Positions 29,701-41,700 of a stretch of DNA of 64,000 nt are shown in pieces. The notes beneath the pieces are model-generated. The model saw nothing but the letters and a program-made list of their open reading frames with translations, had not been told where the DNA came from and made no database searches. Position 1 is the first letter of the stretch, and each line of letters begins with the position of its first letter. The position numbers and the translations under genes are program-made. The stretch comes from Yponomeuta sedellus (Eukaryota; Arthropoda; Insecta; Lepidoptera; Yponomeutidae): contig OW203732.1 in the NCBI GenBank assembly GCA_934045075.1, positions 18,507,889 through 18,571,888 of the forward strand, in the 5' to 3' direction.

Positions 29701-32700
29701 ACCATTAACGAGTGAACTAAAGAGTGAAGTAATAAGTAATGTGTGGAAGTTGCGTCACGCTATACTCTGCTATGACATAGTATAGCGACCGGGTGTGATG
29801 CGTCTTACATTGGCCTTTATTGTGTTCCAAATAGCGACTCAATTAAGTGCAATGTAATAAAAACAAAAAAAAACTGATACAAAAACTTCTCGCTTCAGAC
29901 AATGAATATAAGATAAGAATATTCTTTATTGTACACACCAGAAAATAATTACAGAGACAACAGTTACGAAAGAAGAGGTACAATTGGCGGTCTTATTGCT
30001 TATTTCTGGAATATAATACACACTTTCAGAGCCCAACGCAAACAGCAAGCTCGTCTGGTGCTGATCCCCTCGTCTGGGAACCTCCACGACTCCATCCAAA
30101 GCGTCAAAGGATACCTGAATGCGGTCCTGGGCTTCTTCATCCTCGAGGAACACCTTCTGACCACGGGCGCTGGTCTAGTCTCCAAAGACTGGCTGCTAGG
30201 TAACCATCATCACCATCATCATCAGCCATTTGACGCCCACTGCAGGTCATAGACCACTCTCATGGTTGTCCAAGGATTCAAGGATTGGATTTTAGTGTTA
30301 AAAAAATATTAGTTTTATTAACTTATAGCAATGGAAGTAATTTTACAGTTCAATGTATTTTTATTCCACGGGCGTTAGTTTTCACTGGACGCAGTATCAT
30401 TATTTATTGAAGAGCCGTTTTAAAGTGCCTTTACATGAGTAATGTAAGTAAAAGGGTATTTATCACGATTAATGTTTACATATTTAACAGTACACTTTGA
30501 ATTCTACCCTGAGCGGGCCTATATCGTGGGATCCAAGTCTAGATGCCTAATAATTTTCTGTAAATCTAATATATAAAAATCTCTTGTCACAGTATTTACT
30601 ATCGAACTCCTTCGAAAGGCTTTACCGATTTTTACTGCGTATAATTGGTAGCTGTGAGGATCGGCCGTAGGCTAATTACAATGGCAAAACAGCGTTTGTC
30701 GGATCAGCTTTAATGTAGATAAATAAATAATGTTCATACTATTTTAGACACGTGGGGTATGGCCGTGAGCAAAGTGGCAGCGACGCTGCGCACTAACACT
30801 TCTCTGATCACCGACCCGACCCTCATGCTGAGCATCAAGCATCAGATCGTGCTCTTCATTAACACCTTGAAGTGAGTAGCCTATTGCAATGCCTATCGTA
30901 AAAGTCTACAGGAAGCCTACAGGAAGGCGGAGAGGCGGTGTTTGGGACGCCATCTGTGATGCCAAGGGAAGGAGATGTACCAGGATATCAGGAAAAGTGG
31001 GGATAATTGTATTATCTGATGATGATATTAGAGGGCTATGTCCAGCAGTGGACTACATAATATAGCCTGAAGAAGAAGAACATGATGATATTAGACAAAG
31101 CGAGAGCGTGCCTAATTGTCTCTCCTCCTAAGCCCTGGAGGTAGCAGTTACTTCAAGTATTCTAAAACTACGTAGATTTTGAAGAACTTTTTCTTCTCGT
31201 TGTCCAAAGAATTACGAGGAAAATATTGGACCTGAAACAGTAAGTTTTCCGGACTTCCTAGTAAATCATTGGGTGTGAATTAAGAACGTTATTCGTCATG
31301 TCCAATTTCTAGGACGCCAGGGCTTAGGAGGCTATGAAAAAGTTCGAACGTAATATACGTTTTATTTTTGGGGTGATTTTTCATCACTCAATCGTCTCTA
31401 TGTTATTGCTTTCCTTCACTCTGCAGTGGCGATGAGTGAATGAAGGCAGTAGAACAATGCTGAATATAGTGAGAAGAAACTTAGAAGAGAGAATTACTTT
31501 GCTAAATTCCGCCAAAAATCCCACAAGCACCATGCGGTTAGTTAATGCACCGCCCTCCCTCACACTTTTTCAAGCAGAAGCAAGACACGAACACATGCTC
31601 ACATGGCTCACTTGTGAGCCTGAGGATGCCTCGTGTTAGAAACGCGTCGCACATTTTCTCACACAAGTAATGGTTCGGTGGTGGTGTGTTCGTGTCTTGC
31701 TTCTGCTTAAAAAAGTGGGAGGGAGGGCAGTGCATTAAATAACCGCTTGGTGCTTGTGTAGGAAGCGCTCGTGGCCTAGTCGAACCGAGTGATTGGATTC
31801 AATCACTTGAGTTAAGCAACAACAGGCGCGGTCAGGTGCAGGATGGGTGACCGTCCCGTGACTACCGCTAGTGGCATTTTTCCGAGCGCTTCCGTGCTTC
31901 GCAAGGCACGTTAAGCCGTTCGTGCCGGCTGTCGAGTAATGGCAGTCGTTAAGCCATGTGAGAGGCCTTATGGACGGCTTGATAACTTCTGACAGTAAGG
32001 CCCGCCACTGTCTTATACTCTTCCACCAACCCGGACTTGGCCCCCGTGGTAGAGTATGGCCTAATCTTCCTGCGATGCAGGAGGAGACCCGTGCCCCAGC
32101 AGTGGGGACATACAAGTTGATATCGTATGGTGCTTGTGAGATTTTTGGCGGAATTTAGCAAAGTAATTTTCACATTATGGATTTCCGCAAAATAACGCCT
32201 GATTCCATACAATTACAAGAGAGAATCTCTATCAACGGATCAGAAACATTTGTGTATTGAAAGAAACTATTATTTTCCCACGAATCTTTAAGGAGTAATT
32301 TTCTTAACCTGTGTTGTGTATCATACATGAAACCGCAATGGAAATTGAACTCTATGCTCAGGTGCTACGGCCTACCGACGGAGCCCCTACCGATGCTCTT
32401 GCAAGAAATGGCGGAACACTACACGGAGGTGCTGATGCAGCGATGGGTCGTCGTCTTCCGTGAGATTCTGGACAACGCTTCGTTTTTGCCCATCGAGGTA
32501 AGTAACTCGAGACTCCTTCATCGCGCCAGTAAAATGTCTCTCCCAGGTGGCTTAAATATAGCATCCGTATTGGGTGATTGTATAGATCCTATACCCCAGA
32601 AATACCATTAAAATCAGAATACATTTATATATATTACCCTTATAATATTATTCTTTGTTTTTTTTTCAATATTGTTGTTCGTAAAGAAATGTATTTTCTT

Positions 32701-35700
32701 TTTCTTCTACCTAATTGCAAATAAGAATCGCTCGTAGACGCAGCTGCCTGAGTCTGATCTTAAACGACCACAAAGGTTAAGCAATAGAGGGCGCGTTCAG
32801 CGCATGGATGGGTGACCGTCTATGACTAACGCTAGTGGCATTTTTCCCAGCGGTACCGTTCTGCGCAAGACACGTTAGGCTGTTGGTGCCGGCTGCCATC
32901 GATAGATGGCAGTCGTTAAGCAAAGTCAGAGTCCTTAGGACGCCTTCAACACTTTAGACAGTAAGACCAGCCACTACTCTTGCAAGCCTCCACCAATCCG
33001 GACTTGGCCCCCGTGGTAGAGTATAGCCTATACCTTCCTCAGTGATCCGTGCTCCTCGGTAGGGACGAAATGGGTTGATGGTGATTGCTAATGTATTAAC
33101 AAGTGTCACATAATGCGAAGTAATTATTAGGATCTCCTCCAATTGATCCTGCAGGGTAAAACACAAGGCCACAGAGGACCTGTATAGGTATTACGATGAT
33201 GCGAGTCACGCGATTTGTAGGTAGGTAGGTTAGAATTTGATTACGATTGGTAGGTTAGAATTTGACATTAATGTACTGGAAAGTCCCGACGTTTGACGTT
33301 AAAAGGCGCGACTCGCTACTACCCAGGCTGGCCATAGAAGAACTTACTGGTTGCAAAACTTGTCTAAATGGCCTCTAAATAGGTTTTTGAAATTGTCCTT
33401 AGCACGGGTTAGTGCATTAAAAATAAAAATAGTATAATTGTCTAAATGGTTTCATATAGGCACCACCTTGTTCAGAGCCGCCACGTCGTCGCAGGCTTCA
33501 GTAAAATCAAATAAAATTATTTTTTTACTTGTTCAGCATTTACATGGTACAAGGATAAGCCGTAACTATTATAGTTTCTTGTGAGAAAAGGCCCACCACC
33601 CTCCGAACTAGTATTAACTGTATTAAGGGTAGGATAACCACGTGACAGACAGGTGAAAGTGTATGTTTCTGAGCTGATATGAAATTATAAAATATTTTTG
33701 TGGTGCCAAGAATATTTTATAGTTTCATATAGCTCGTAGGCATATAGCTCAGAACCATACACTTTTTATTTTATATAGGTATCTGATTGTCACCTGTTGT
33801 ACTCACTTAATGAATAATGTAAAAATAGGGTAAAAATAGTTGTTTATTTTGTTCGCAGGTGGAAAATCAGGAACAATTCGAACGTGTTATGAATAACTTC
33901 CCCTACGACGCTGACGATATAGAGATGCTGCCTTTCCCCAAGAAGTAAGATTATTTTTGACGACCTCTGTGGCGTAGCGTTAGTGCATCTACCTACCTTG
34001 CAAGAGGTCCCGGGCTGGAAACAAAAAAATAACCCAGGTCTTGGATGTTTACGTGTTTGTGATGTCGCTGTTTCTGGTTCCCACGACACAGGGTATCCTA
34101 GTGTGGGGTCAAAAGCAATGTATGTGCATGTATGTAAATGTTATGTTATTATTTGTAGTCAATCGATATCGGGACTAAATAAATTTCTTTCATCCCTCAG
34201 TGTGCAAGGTTATTGTGGTAAATAATAATAATTTAATTTAAAAAAAAATATACATTTTTTATATTAAAAACTGTAGAAAGATTACTGATAAAGAAAAAAC
34301 GCAAGACGGATAATTTTCAAGTAGGTAAAATGGTCAGTCGTGTTATTTCGTCAACCGGTAGTCAAGTAGGAAATGAAATGAAAAAGTTTTTTCAAAGTAG
34401 CGCAGAAATTGCGGCTTAATGAACGTTACAAGTGAACTAGGTGTCCATTTCAAAATCTAGATAATTTTGGAGAAAAAATGGCCAATACAACTGCAAAACG
34501 GAAGGAAGGAAAAACTCCACTAGGTAGTTGTGAATGCAAAAGAAATCTAGGATAGGTGACGTAATATTAAATTTTCATTTCAAAATTAAAGGACAGAATG
34601 AAACAAATATAAAAAAATGGTGTAAAAACGTTTGCACGTTACAGTGTGCCAATGTACTATTACTTCTAGGTTCCCTTTCTCGTCGATAGTCCCGGATGTG
34701 TACGTAGAGGTGAAGGAGTTCATCTACGCTTGTCTGAAGTACTCGGCCGGCCTCGGCATCGGCGGAACGAGGCGCGCGGCCTCGGCTCGGCATTCGGCCT
34801 CGCTGTTGCTGACCCGCTCCTTCACCGGTTGTCTCTCGGCCTTGTTCAGGCACCCGCTGGCGCTCATGCAGTTGATTCAGGTGAGTTACTCGGCTTTCGG
34901 CCTTCCAGTTTCTCAACGAGTTTTAGATAAATAAATAACACTACACAACACAATCACTTGTCTAGCGACTTGATTGTCTAACTTTTCACGTATACATTAG
35001 TATGTAAAAACGTAAAATTATGTGTCTCAATATTACTGTCACTATCAGTTGTCCACTGAAATGCGGTATTCATTATGTGTGATACATATTGCGCCTCATA
35101 TCTATATGGCAGAGATAAAGAGCGGTGGTAGCGGAGCGGTGTAGAACGCCGGCTTCTCAATCGGGAGGTCGTGGGTTCGAACCCCGGCATGTACCAATGA
35201 CTTTGTTTTCTAAGTTATGTACATTTGTGAAATTATAGTAGCAATACTACTCGCTGACGGTGAAGGAAAACATCGTAAGGAAGCCCTAGTGTCTGAGGTG
35301 TTAGCGTACCTCAGCGCTTGCTACGTACAATGGCCCAACTATGAGGCTAAGTGCGGAAATCTCAGGTCTAACTAACTATGGCAGAGATAAGTGAACATTC
35401 TCTGCGTTTGCACAGAGATGTATATGTAAAAAGTTACATAATCAAACTAGGATGTCCTTATCTATGGTAACCAGGCAAGGACATCACTAATATGGAAATA
35501 TACCCACATTGAGTTTTGCTTATCTGCCCGCCCATTCTACCCCATTGGGTTATTAATACATCGACGAAGTTCAAATCCTATGGTGTCTTTGTAATAAGAT
35601 GATTTATATAGCGTCTAGTGGCACGTCCATTCACACTAGATAGGTGAAGCGACCACTCGGATGCTGCAGTGGCTGGGAGTTTTACATGTTTTTTTAGGCT

Positions 35701-38700
35701 TGCCCATGCCCAGCACCTCACGACGAAGCTACGAACATCCAATACAGTATAGAAGTTACGAAGTGACGCCTTAGTTACCATTATCCGCTAGGAAAAGCAT
35801 TTAATTTGGGCTTTGGCTTCTCGACTTCCACTCGAAAATGCGTAGTTGTAACACCCAAGATTTTTTAAATTATAATAGAATTATTTGTTTCCACAGATTA
35901 TTGTGGATACGCAGTACCTAGAGGGTGCCACTTCGTGCCTTTATGAGTTCATCAGTAACATCACGGGCAGCGAATTAGTATCCACTCAGGTAACTCACGT
36001 ATATTTTATTTTTATTACTTAAATTGCTTAAATATAAATGAAATATGAATGCCTGATACTTACCTCCAACAATCCTCAGAGGCTGTTTAAATAGTTTGTG
36101 TAGAGTGGAAAAACCTTACCACAGACTATTTAAAACAGCCTCTAAGGAGTGTTTTAAGAACTAGTTAAGTTAGACCAACCTCTCCAAATGTCCTTCGTTG
36201 GCACTTCTTCTAAGTAGGCCTTGACGTCAATTGATTAATGCTGATGTTTCAATACAGTAAAGATCCTTACTTGTCCAAGTTAGTAAACAAGATACTACCG
36301 GTAAAGCATGACATTTTAGTTGAAAATATTCAATATACTCATACTCCAAAATATTACATATTCCCATAAATAAAATATCCAGGGACATAAACCTGTTGCC
36401 AAATTTATAAACAAATAAATAAAAAAAATTGGCATGAAATATCAATTTTGTGGTTAGAATCTTGTTTACTTCATTGGACAAGTAAGGATAAATAGACTGT
36501 ACGAGCGTTACATCTCCTCTCCATCACTCTTCTCCTGATTCCTCTACAATTCCCTTGCACAGGCTCCAGGCAGTATGTTCCAAACTGCTCGCGACGACGC
36601 TGAGAAACAGATCTGCGAGAACTTGGAGAAGAAGGTCGACGAGTTCCTCGACTTGGAGATTTACGATTGGCTTTTAGGTAAATTAATTAACCGATACAGA
36701 CATGCAACTTGATCTGCTGAAGAATGGTTAAATAACATTTACATACACGCACATACATTGCTTCTGGCCCCACACTAGGATACCCTGTGTCGTGAAACAT
36801 CTAAACATCCATGACATGGGGTTTTTTTGTCCCCAGCTGGGGTTCAAACATAGTGTGGGACGCCCTCCGACTAGGTGGGATGACGATCTGCGAAAAACTG
36901 CAGGCAGATGCTGGATGCGGCAAGCTGAAGACAGGGCGCTATGGCGCTCATTAGGGGAGGGCTATGTCCAGCAGTGGACTAGTAAAGTCGTCAGATACAA
37001 AGAAAAATTATACGCCTGTAAAGCTTAAGTAACTACCAAGTGTTTCGTGCAAAGTTTTTTCCCATCCGAGTTGTCCTGAAGGAGAAACGAAGCAAGTTGC
37101 GATTTCATCAGTGATTTACTTATCAACAAAATAACTCTGTTTACGCGGCCGGGCATTCAACCGCTCGACGGCGGTTATCGACCCTGCGCACGCCCCACCC
37201 ACGAGCCGAGCCGCCGACGACGGACCGCAACACCTCGCTTCATCTCTGTCGGACACCGATATTTCCTTGTCACGCTTCGCTGCTCGCAACCGGAACCTAG
37301 TGAGTCATTGCATTCCTAGCTTGTTATTGCGCTGCGCTATGTCGGAACCGACGACACTTTTCGATATGTCTGCCTCTGCGGTTAATACCGCGCTCTGCTA
37401 CGCATGTAATACTCCATTTGACCACGGAGAGGAGGAACTATGCTGTAGGGTGGCTGGCTGCTTGAATCGCTTTCATTCCGCATGTGCTACTGCTGCTAAA
37501 CTGACTGCCGTTGAGAAGGCGGATTGGGCTTGTCCTCAATGCAAATGTAGTTTGCGTAGGGGAGGTGACCATAGTCACACGCCAGTCGGTGCGTCTAAGA
37601 TTCGGGCGGGAAATGTAACGATCAGAAAAAAAAAGGAGCTTAAAGATAAGGTTCCCACCACTGGTCAGCTGGAATTTCAGAGCGCAGAGTTTCTGGAAAT
37701 CATGTCGGAGATGAGAAATATTTGTCACGAAATGGTGCTTATGAAGGATCTCATGAGCCAGGTCACCTTGGCAATGGCGCAGCATGACACTAAGCTGTCA
37801 GCACTCACGGTACAATTGGCCACGATGGAGGCTCGGGTGCCGCAGCATAAGGAGAAGGAATCAGGCATCACATGCAGCCCCGACCATCCGGCAGATTACA
37901 CACCTACATACGCCACCGTTGCCGCAATATCTCCTTCAAAGGAAAGTAGCACTAAAACCACAGGTTATAAGTCACCTTTGCCATTAACTACCCATCAGGC
38001 GAAAAAAGGAACTGCAACTGTAACGAATGATGTAACAAAGACCGAGGTAGCTGCCGTGCCGAATAACTGCGGGGATGCTCAGGAATCTAAACGGCTCAAG
38101 CGCCCAGCTTCTCTTCGCTGCACAGGCAGCTCCACTTCTACACTGTTAAAAGCAGTTGAAAGACGCAGGTTCATGCATCTGTGGAATATGGTTTCAGGAC
38201 TAGAGGATGTTCTAACGTACCTGAAAGAGCTGTGTCCCACCGGAACGTGTACGGTGGAGGAACTTAACTCAAAAGGTGACTACAAGTCGTATAAAATTGG
38301 AATCCCCGAGATACATTATGATAAGTGTTTTATGGCTGATGTCTGGCCGGACAACGCTAGATTGAAAGCCTGGATTCCCTTTCGAGGGCAGAAAACCAGC
38401 CCTCCCTATCAACAACGTGCATAATGCACCAAATGTTCCGTGCCCTAGCCTGAATATTGTCTATCAAAATGTGAGAGGTTTGCGGACAAAGTTAGGCTAC
38501 TGGCGCCGGAACTTGCTTTTAATTGATCATGATATCCTTGCGGTAACGGAGACCAATCTGTGTCCTGCTATTACTGACGCAGAGTTAACTGAAGGTGACT
38601 GGACAATATTGCGGCGCGATCCTCCTAAAACATGCGGCGGAGTGCTACTAGCTGCGCGATCTGGTATTGCCCTTCGTCGTAGACAAGAGCTTGAAACAGA

Positions 38701-41700
38701 ACAAGGTGAAGACTTGTGGGCATCATTTACGATTAATAATAAAATCTTCACGGTTTGTGCAGTGTACATTCACCCTAAAGCACCAGAAAGTGTGTATATG
38801 AACTGGTTTTGTTTATTAGAGGATAAATATTCCCAACTTAAAAGTGAAAATATTGTTATCTTGGGAGATTTGAATCTAAATAGTTGCTCACAAAATGTTT
38901 TAAATTATTATGGCTATTTTATAAATGTCTGTGGTCTCGTAGAGAATAATGAGGTAATGAATGAACATGGTGGTAAACTAGACGTGGTGTTGGCTTCAGA
39001 GGGTCTGTGTGGAGTGAGTGTCCGCGCGGCGGACGTTGGTCTGGTTGTCCACGCGGATAAATATCACCCCCCTCTCGACATCGAAATTCCCCTTAGGGGA
39101 GGTTTGCAATGCTCTAGTATGTTAGACCCAAGTAACATTACCCCACACCGTGATTGGAACTTTTCTAAAGGTGACTATCAGTTAGTGTACCAGCTCATTA
39201 ATCAAACAAACTGGGACCTATTATATGAATGTCAAGATGTAAATGACGCCGTCGAGATCTTTAACGATATGATATACAAAGTGTTTGATGTTGGCGTCCC
39301 TAAAAAAGTCAGGTCTAAGATGAGTCAAAGAAAATACCCAGTTTGGTTCACGGGTGACATAATCTACACCATAAAACAAAAAGCCATGCTACATCGTAAA
39401 TGGAAAGTTACTAAGGACATAGAGATCTATAGACAGTTTAGCACTCTTAGAATGGAACTAAAGGCCGCACTCTCACTTAGATACAATGAATACATGGACA
39501 CTATAGTAGCTAACATAAAATCAAACCCCCGGTCCTTCTGGCAGCACGTTAATAACTTGAAATCAAAGGGTGGCTTCGAAAGTAAGGTTACATATGCGGG
39601 AAGAGAGTGTTCTGGTGAAGCAGCGGCCACTGCCTTCGCGGATTTCTTTTCAAGCGTCTTTTTGCCCAATACTCCCGCTCTAAGCGTGGATGAGACTAAT
39701 AGCCTTGACAACACCCGTACAGCTAATTACATTGCTATTACACAATTAACAGACGATGATGTACTGCTGGCCATCCGTAAGCTGAGACCTCGTAGCTCAA
39801 TAGGCCCAGATAGTATACCGCCGTATGTTCTAAAAGCTTGTTCAGATGTTTTGGTACCAGCACTGTGCTTCATTTTTAACCTAGCACTTAGTAGTGGCAA
39901 ATACCCAACGCAGTGGAAACTCTCCCGAGTAAGTCCCATCCCAAAAACTTCTAATCGTACCTGCGTTGAGAATTATCGCCCTATCGCCATTCTGTGCTCG
40001 CCTGCGAAGGTATTCGAGTCAGTCTTAAATAATAGGTTGTGCCCGCAACTGCGGCCGTATATGTCTGATGCACAACACGGGTTCCGTATGCGCCGGTCAA
40101 CCAATACAAACCTCCTGACCCTCGTCGACACTATATCTGTGCACATGGACAGAGCCTCCCAAGTTGATGTGGCTTACTTCGACTTCAAAAAAGCTTTTGA
40201 TCGAGTGGACAATGATGTCCTTCTGGGTAGGCTCTGCGCTATTGGATTTGCCCCAAAACTTCTCAGTTTGTTTGCCGACTACCTTCGCGACCGCCAGCAG
40301 TATGTGAAGCATGGTTGTTTTAACTCGGTCGCGTTCCATACAAGATCCGGTATAAGTCAGGGTTCCATACTCGGCCCATTATTGTTTACCATCATGGTCA
40401 ATGATCTAGAGTCTGTCCTGCGACATACATCCTGCCTACTTTATGCTGATGACCTAAAACTGTTCCTAAAAGTGGATAGCATGACAGACTGCGAACTTTT
40501 GCAAAGAGATCTGGACGCCGTTTACGAATGGAGCATCCAAAACAAACTTCACTTTAACACCAACAAGTGCTACGTAATGACCTTTTCGAGGGGCCCCTGC
40601 CCCTATCAGGCAACTTACAGGCTAGGCTCTGATGTCATTGTTCGAGTGAAAGAGATGAAAGACCTTGGCATTCTGTTTGACCCTAAACTTACATTTCACG
40701 AGCACATGCAAGTCACAGCCGCTGACTGTATGAAACGGTTAGGCTTTGTTCTCCGCAACGCTAAAGAGTTTAACAACCCAAAAGCTATAGAACTTCTGTA
40801 TACAGCTCTGGTAAGAAGCAAGATTGAAGCGGGGGCCATAGTCTGGAATCCCCACGAAGCAAAGTACATTCTTATGTTGGAAAAAATACAAAAAGCGTTC
40901 CTACGTTTCCTATACAAGAGAAAATATGGGTACTACCCTTTCCTGTACCCAACTCAATTTCTTTGCGGCATGCTTGGGTTTAATACCCTCAAGGTCCGCC
41001 GCAATTGTGAGCAGCTTGTGACAGTCTGCCGTATGATCCGCGGAGAGGGTGACTGCTCTGAGCTTACGCAACGGGCCTGTAGGCTATCCGTACCAGACAA
41101 CTACTTGCGTGCCCGTAGCCACACATTGTTATCAGTGCCCGCGGCGCGCACAGTCTCCCGCGCCCACTCTCCACTCGTGTGTGCGCTCTCGTCCCTCAAC
41201 GCCCTCTTGAAGTCAGCACCAGAGTGTGATCTGTTTGCTGACCGGCTTACAAGTGTAGCAGAGGAATGTTTGAAATATTGTGAACGTGATGAATGAAAGG
41301 GCGTCCTATTTGTGATTATTTGATTTACTGTTCTTTTTTGTACCCATACAGTTCAAAATTTTATGTTTTTCAGTTCTCATTGATGTTGTAACTAACGAAT
41401 TGCCTAAAATACTTGTTTATACTTTGTATGTATGAATTGCTTAACGCAAAGGTTTTCACTGTAATGTTATGCAATTTAAATGAATAAATAATAATAATAA
41501 TAATAATAATAATAGTATAGCCTGACGATGACGATGATGATGATGGGGTTCAAACCCGGGAACTCTCGCATGGTAGGCAGACGCGTTAACGCTGCGCCAC
41601 AGAGGTCGCATGTGGTATCATTGTGGTCTGATTGTGTTCAAACAAACGGATTAGAATAAACGTTTTATGTCTTTCACAGCCCCATGATACGACTAAAACC

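Larger units (their letters stand above)
36985..41512 (+). mobile_element. Full-length CR1-like non-LTR retrotransposon inside Sec15 intron 14
   Basis: A 4.5 kb element with two intact ORFs and a 3' end made of TAA repeats (about 41485-41512). It is bounded by the 5-bp direct repeat TAGTA at 36980-36984 and 41513-41517. The flanks are the two halves of an RTE 3' fragment that read continuously once the element is removed, which fixes the boundaries. ORF1 with a PHD-type finger and ORF2 without RNase H point to the CR1 group. It lies in the same orientation as Sec15. Confidence 0.88.
36850..41544 (+). mobile_element. 5'-truncated RTE-type LINE 3' fragment, split by the CR1-like element
   Basis: The left part (36850-36984) encodes VGRPPTRWDDDLRKTAGRCW and onward to the GYVQQW block, the C terminus of RTE-like ORF2. 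The right part (41513-41544) ends in a GATGAT microsatellite typical of RTE tails. The whole is bounded by the 11-bp direct repeat GGGGTTCAAAC at 36839-36849 and 41545-41555, a target-site duplication made in a SINE. Confidence 0.8.
36728..41612 (-). mobile_element. tRNA-derived SINE, split by the RTE fragment
   Basis: On the minus strand the head (41612-41545) reads as a tRNA-like A box and B box (CTGTGGCGCAGCG, GGGTTTGAACCCC). The tail continues at 36849-36728 through ACAAAAAAACCCC to the CAATGTATGTGCG end shared with the copies at 6885-7085 and 33961-34155. It is the oldest layer of the nest. Confidence 0.75.

Noticed and set aside
30000..30252. Separate plus-strand ORF with a poly-His end
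   Set aside because: The coding part is Sec15 exon 8; the His run is translation of a CAT repeat in the following intron.
34575..34916. 113-codon minus-strand ORF
   Set aside because: Antisense shadow of Sec15 exon 12, which is GC-rich.
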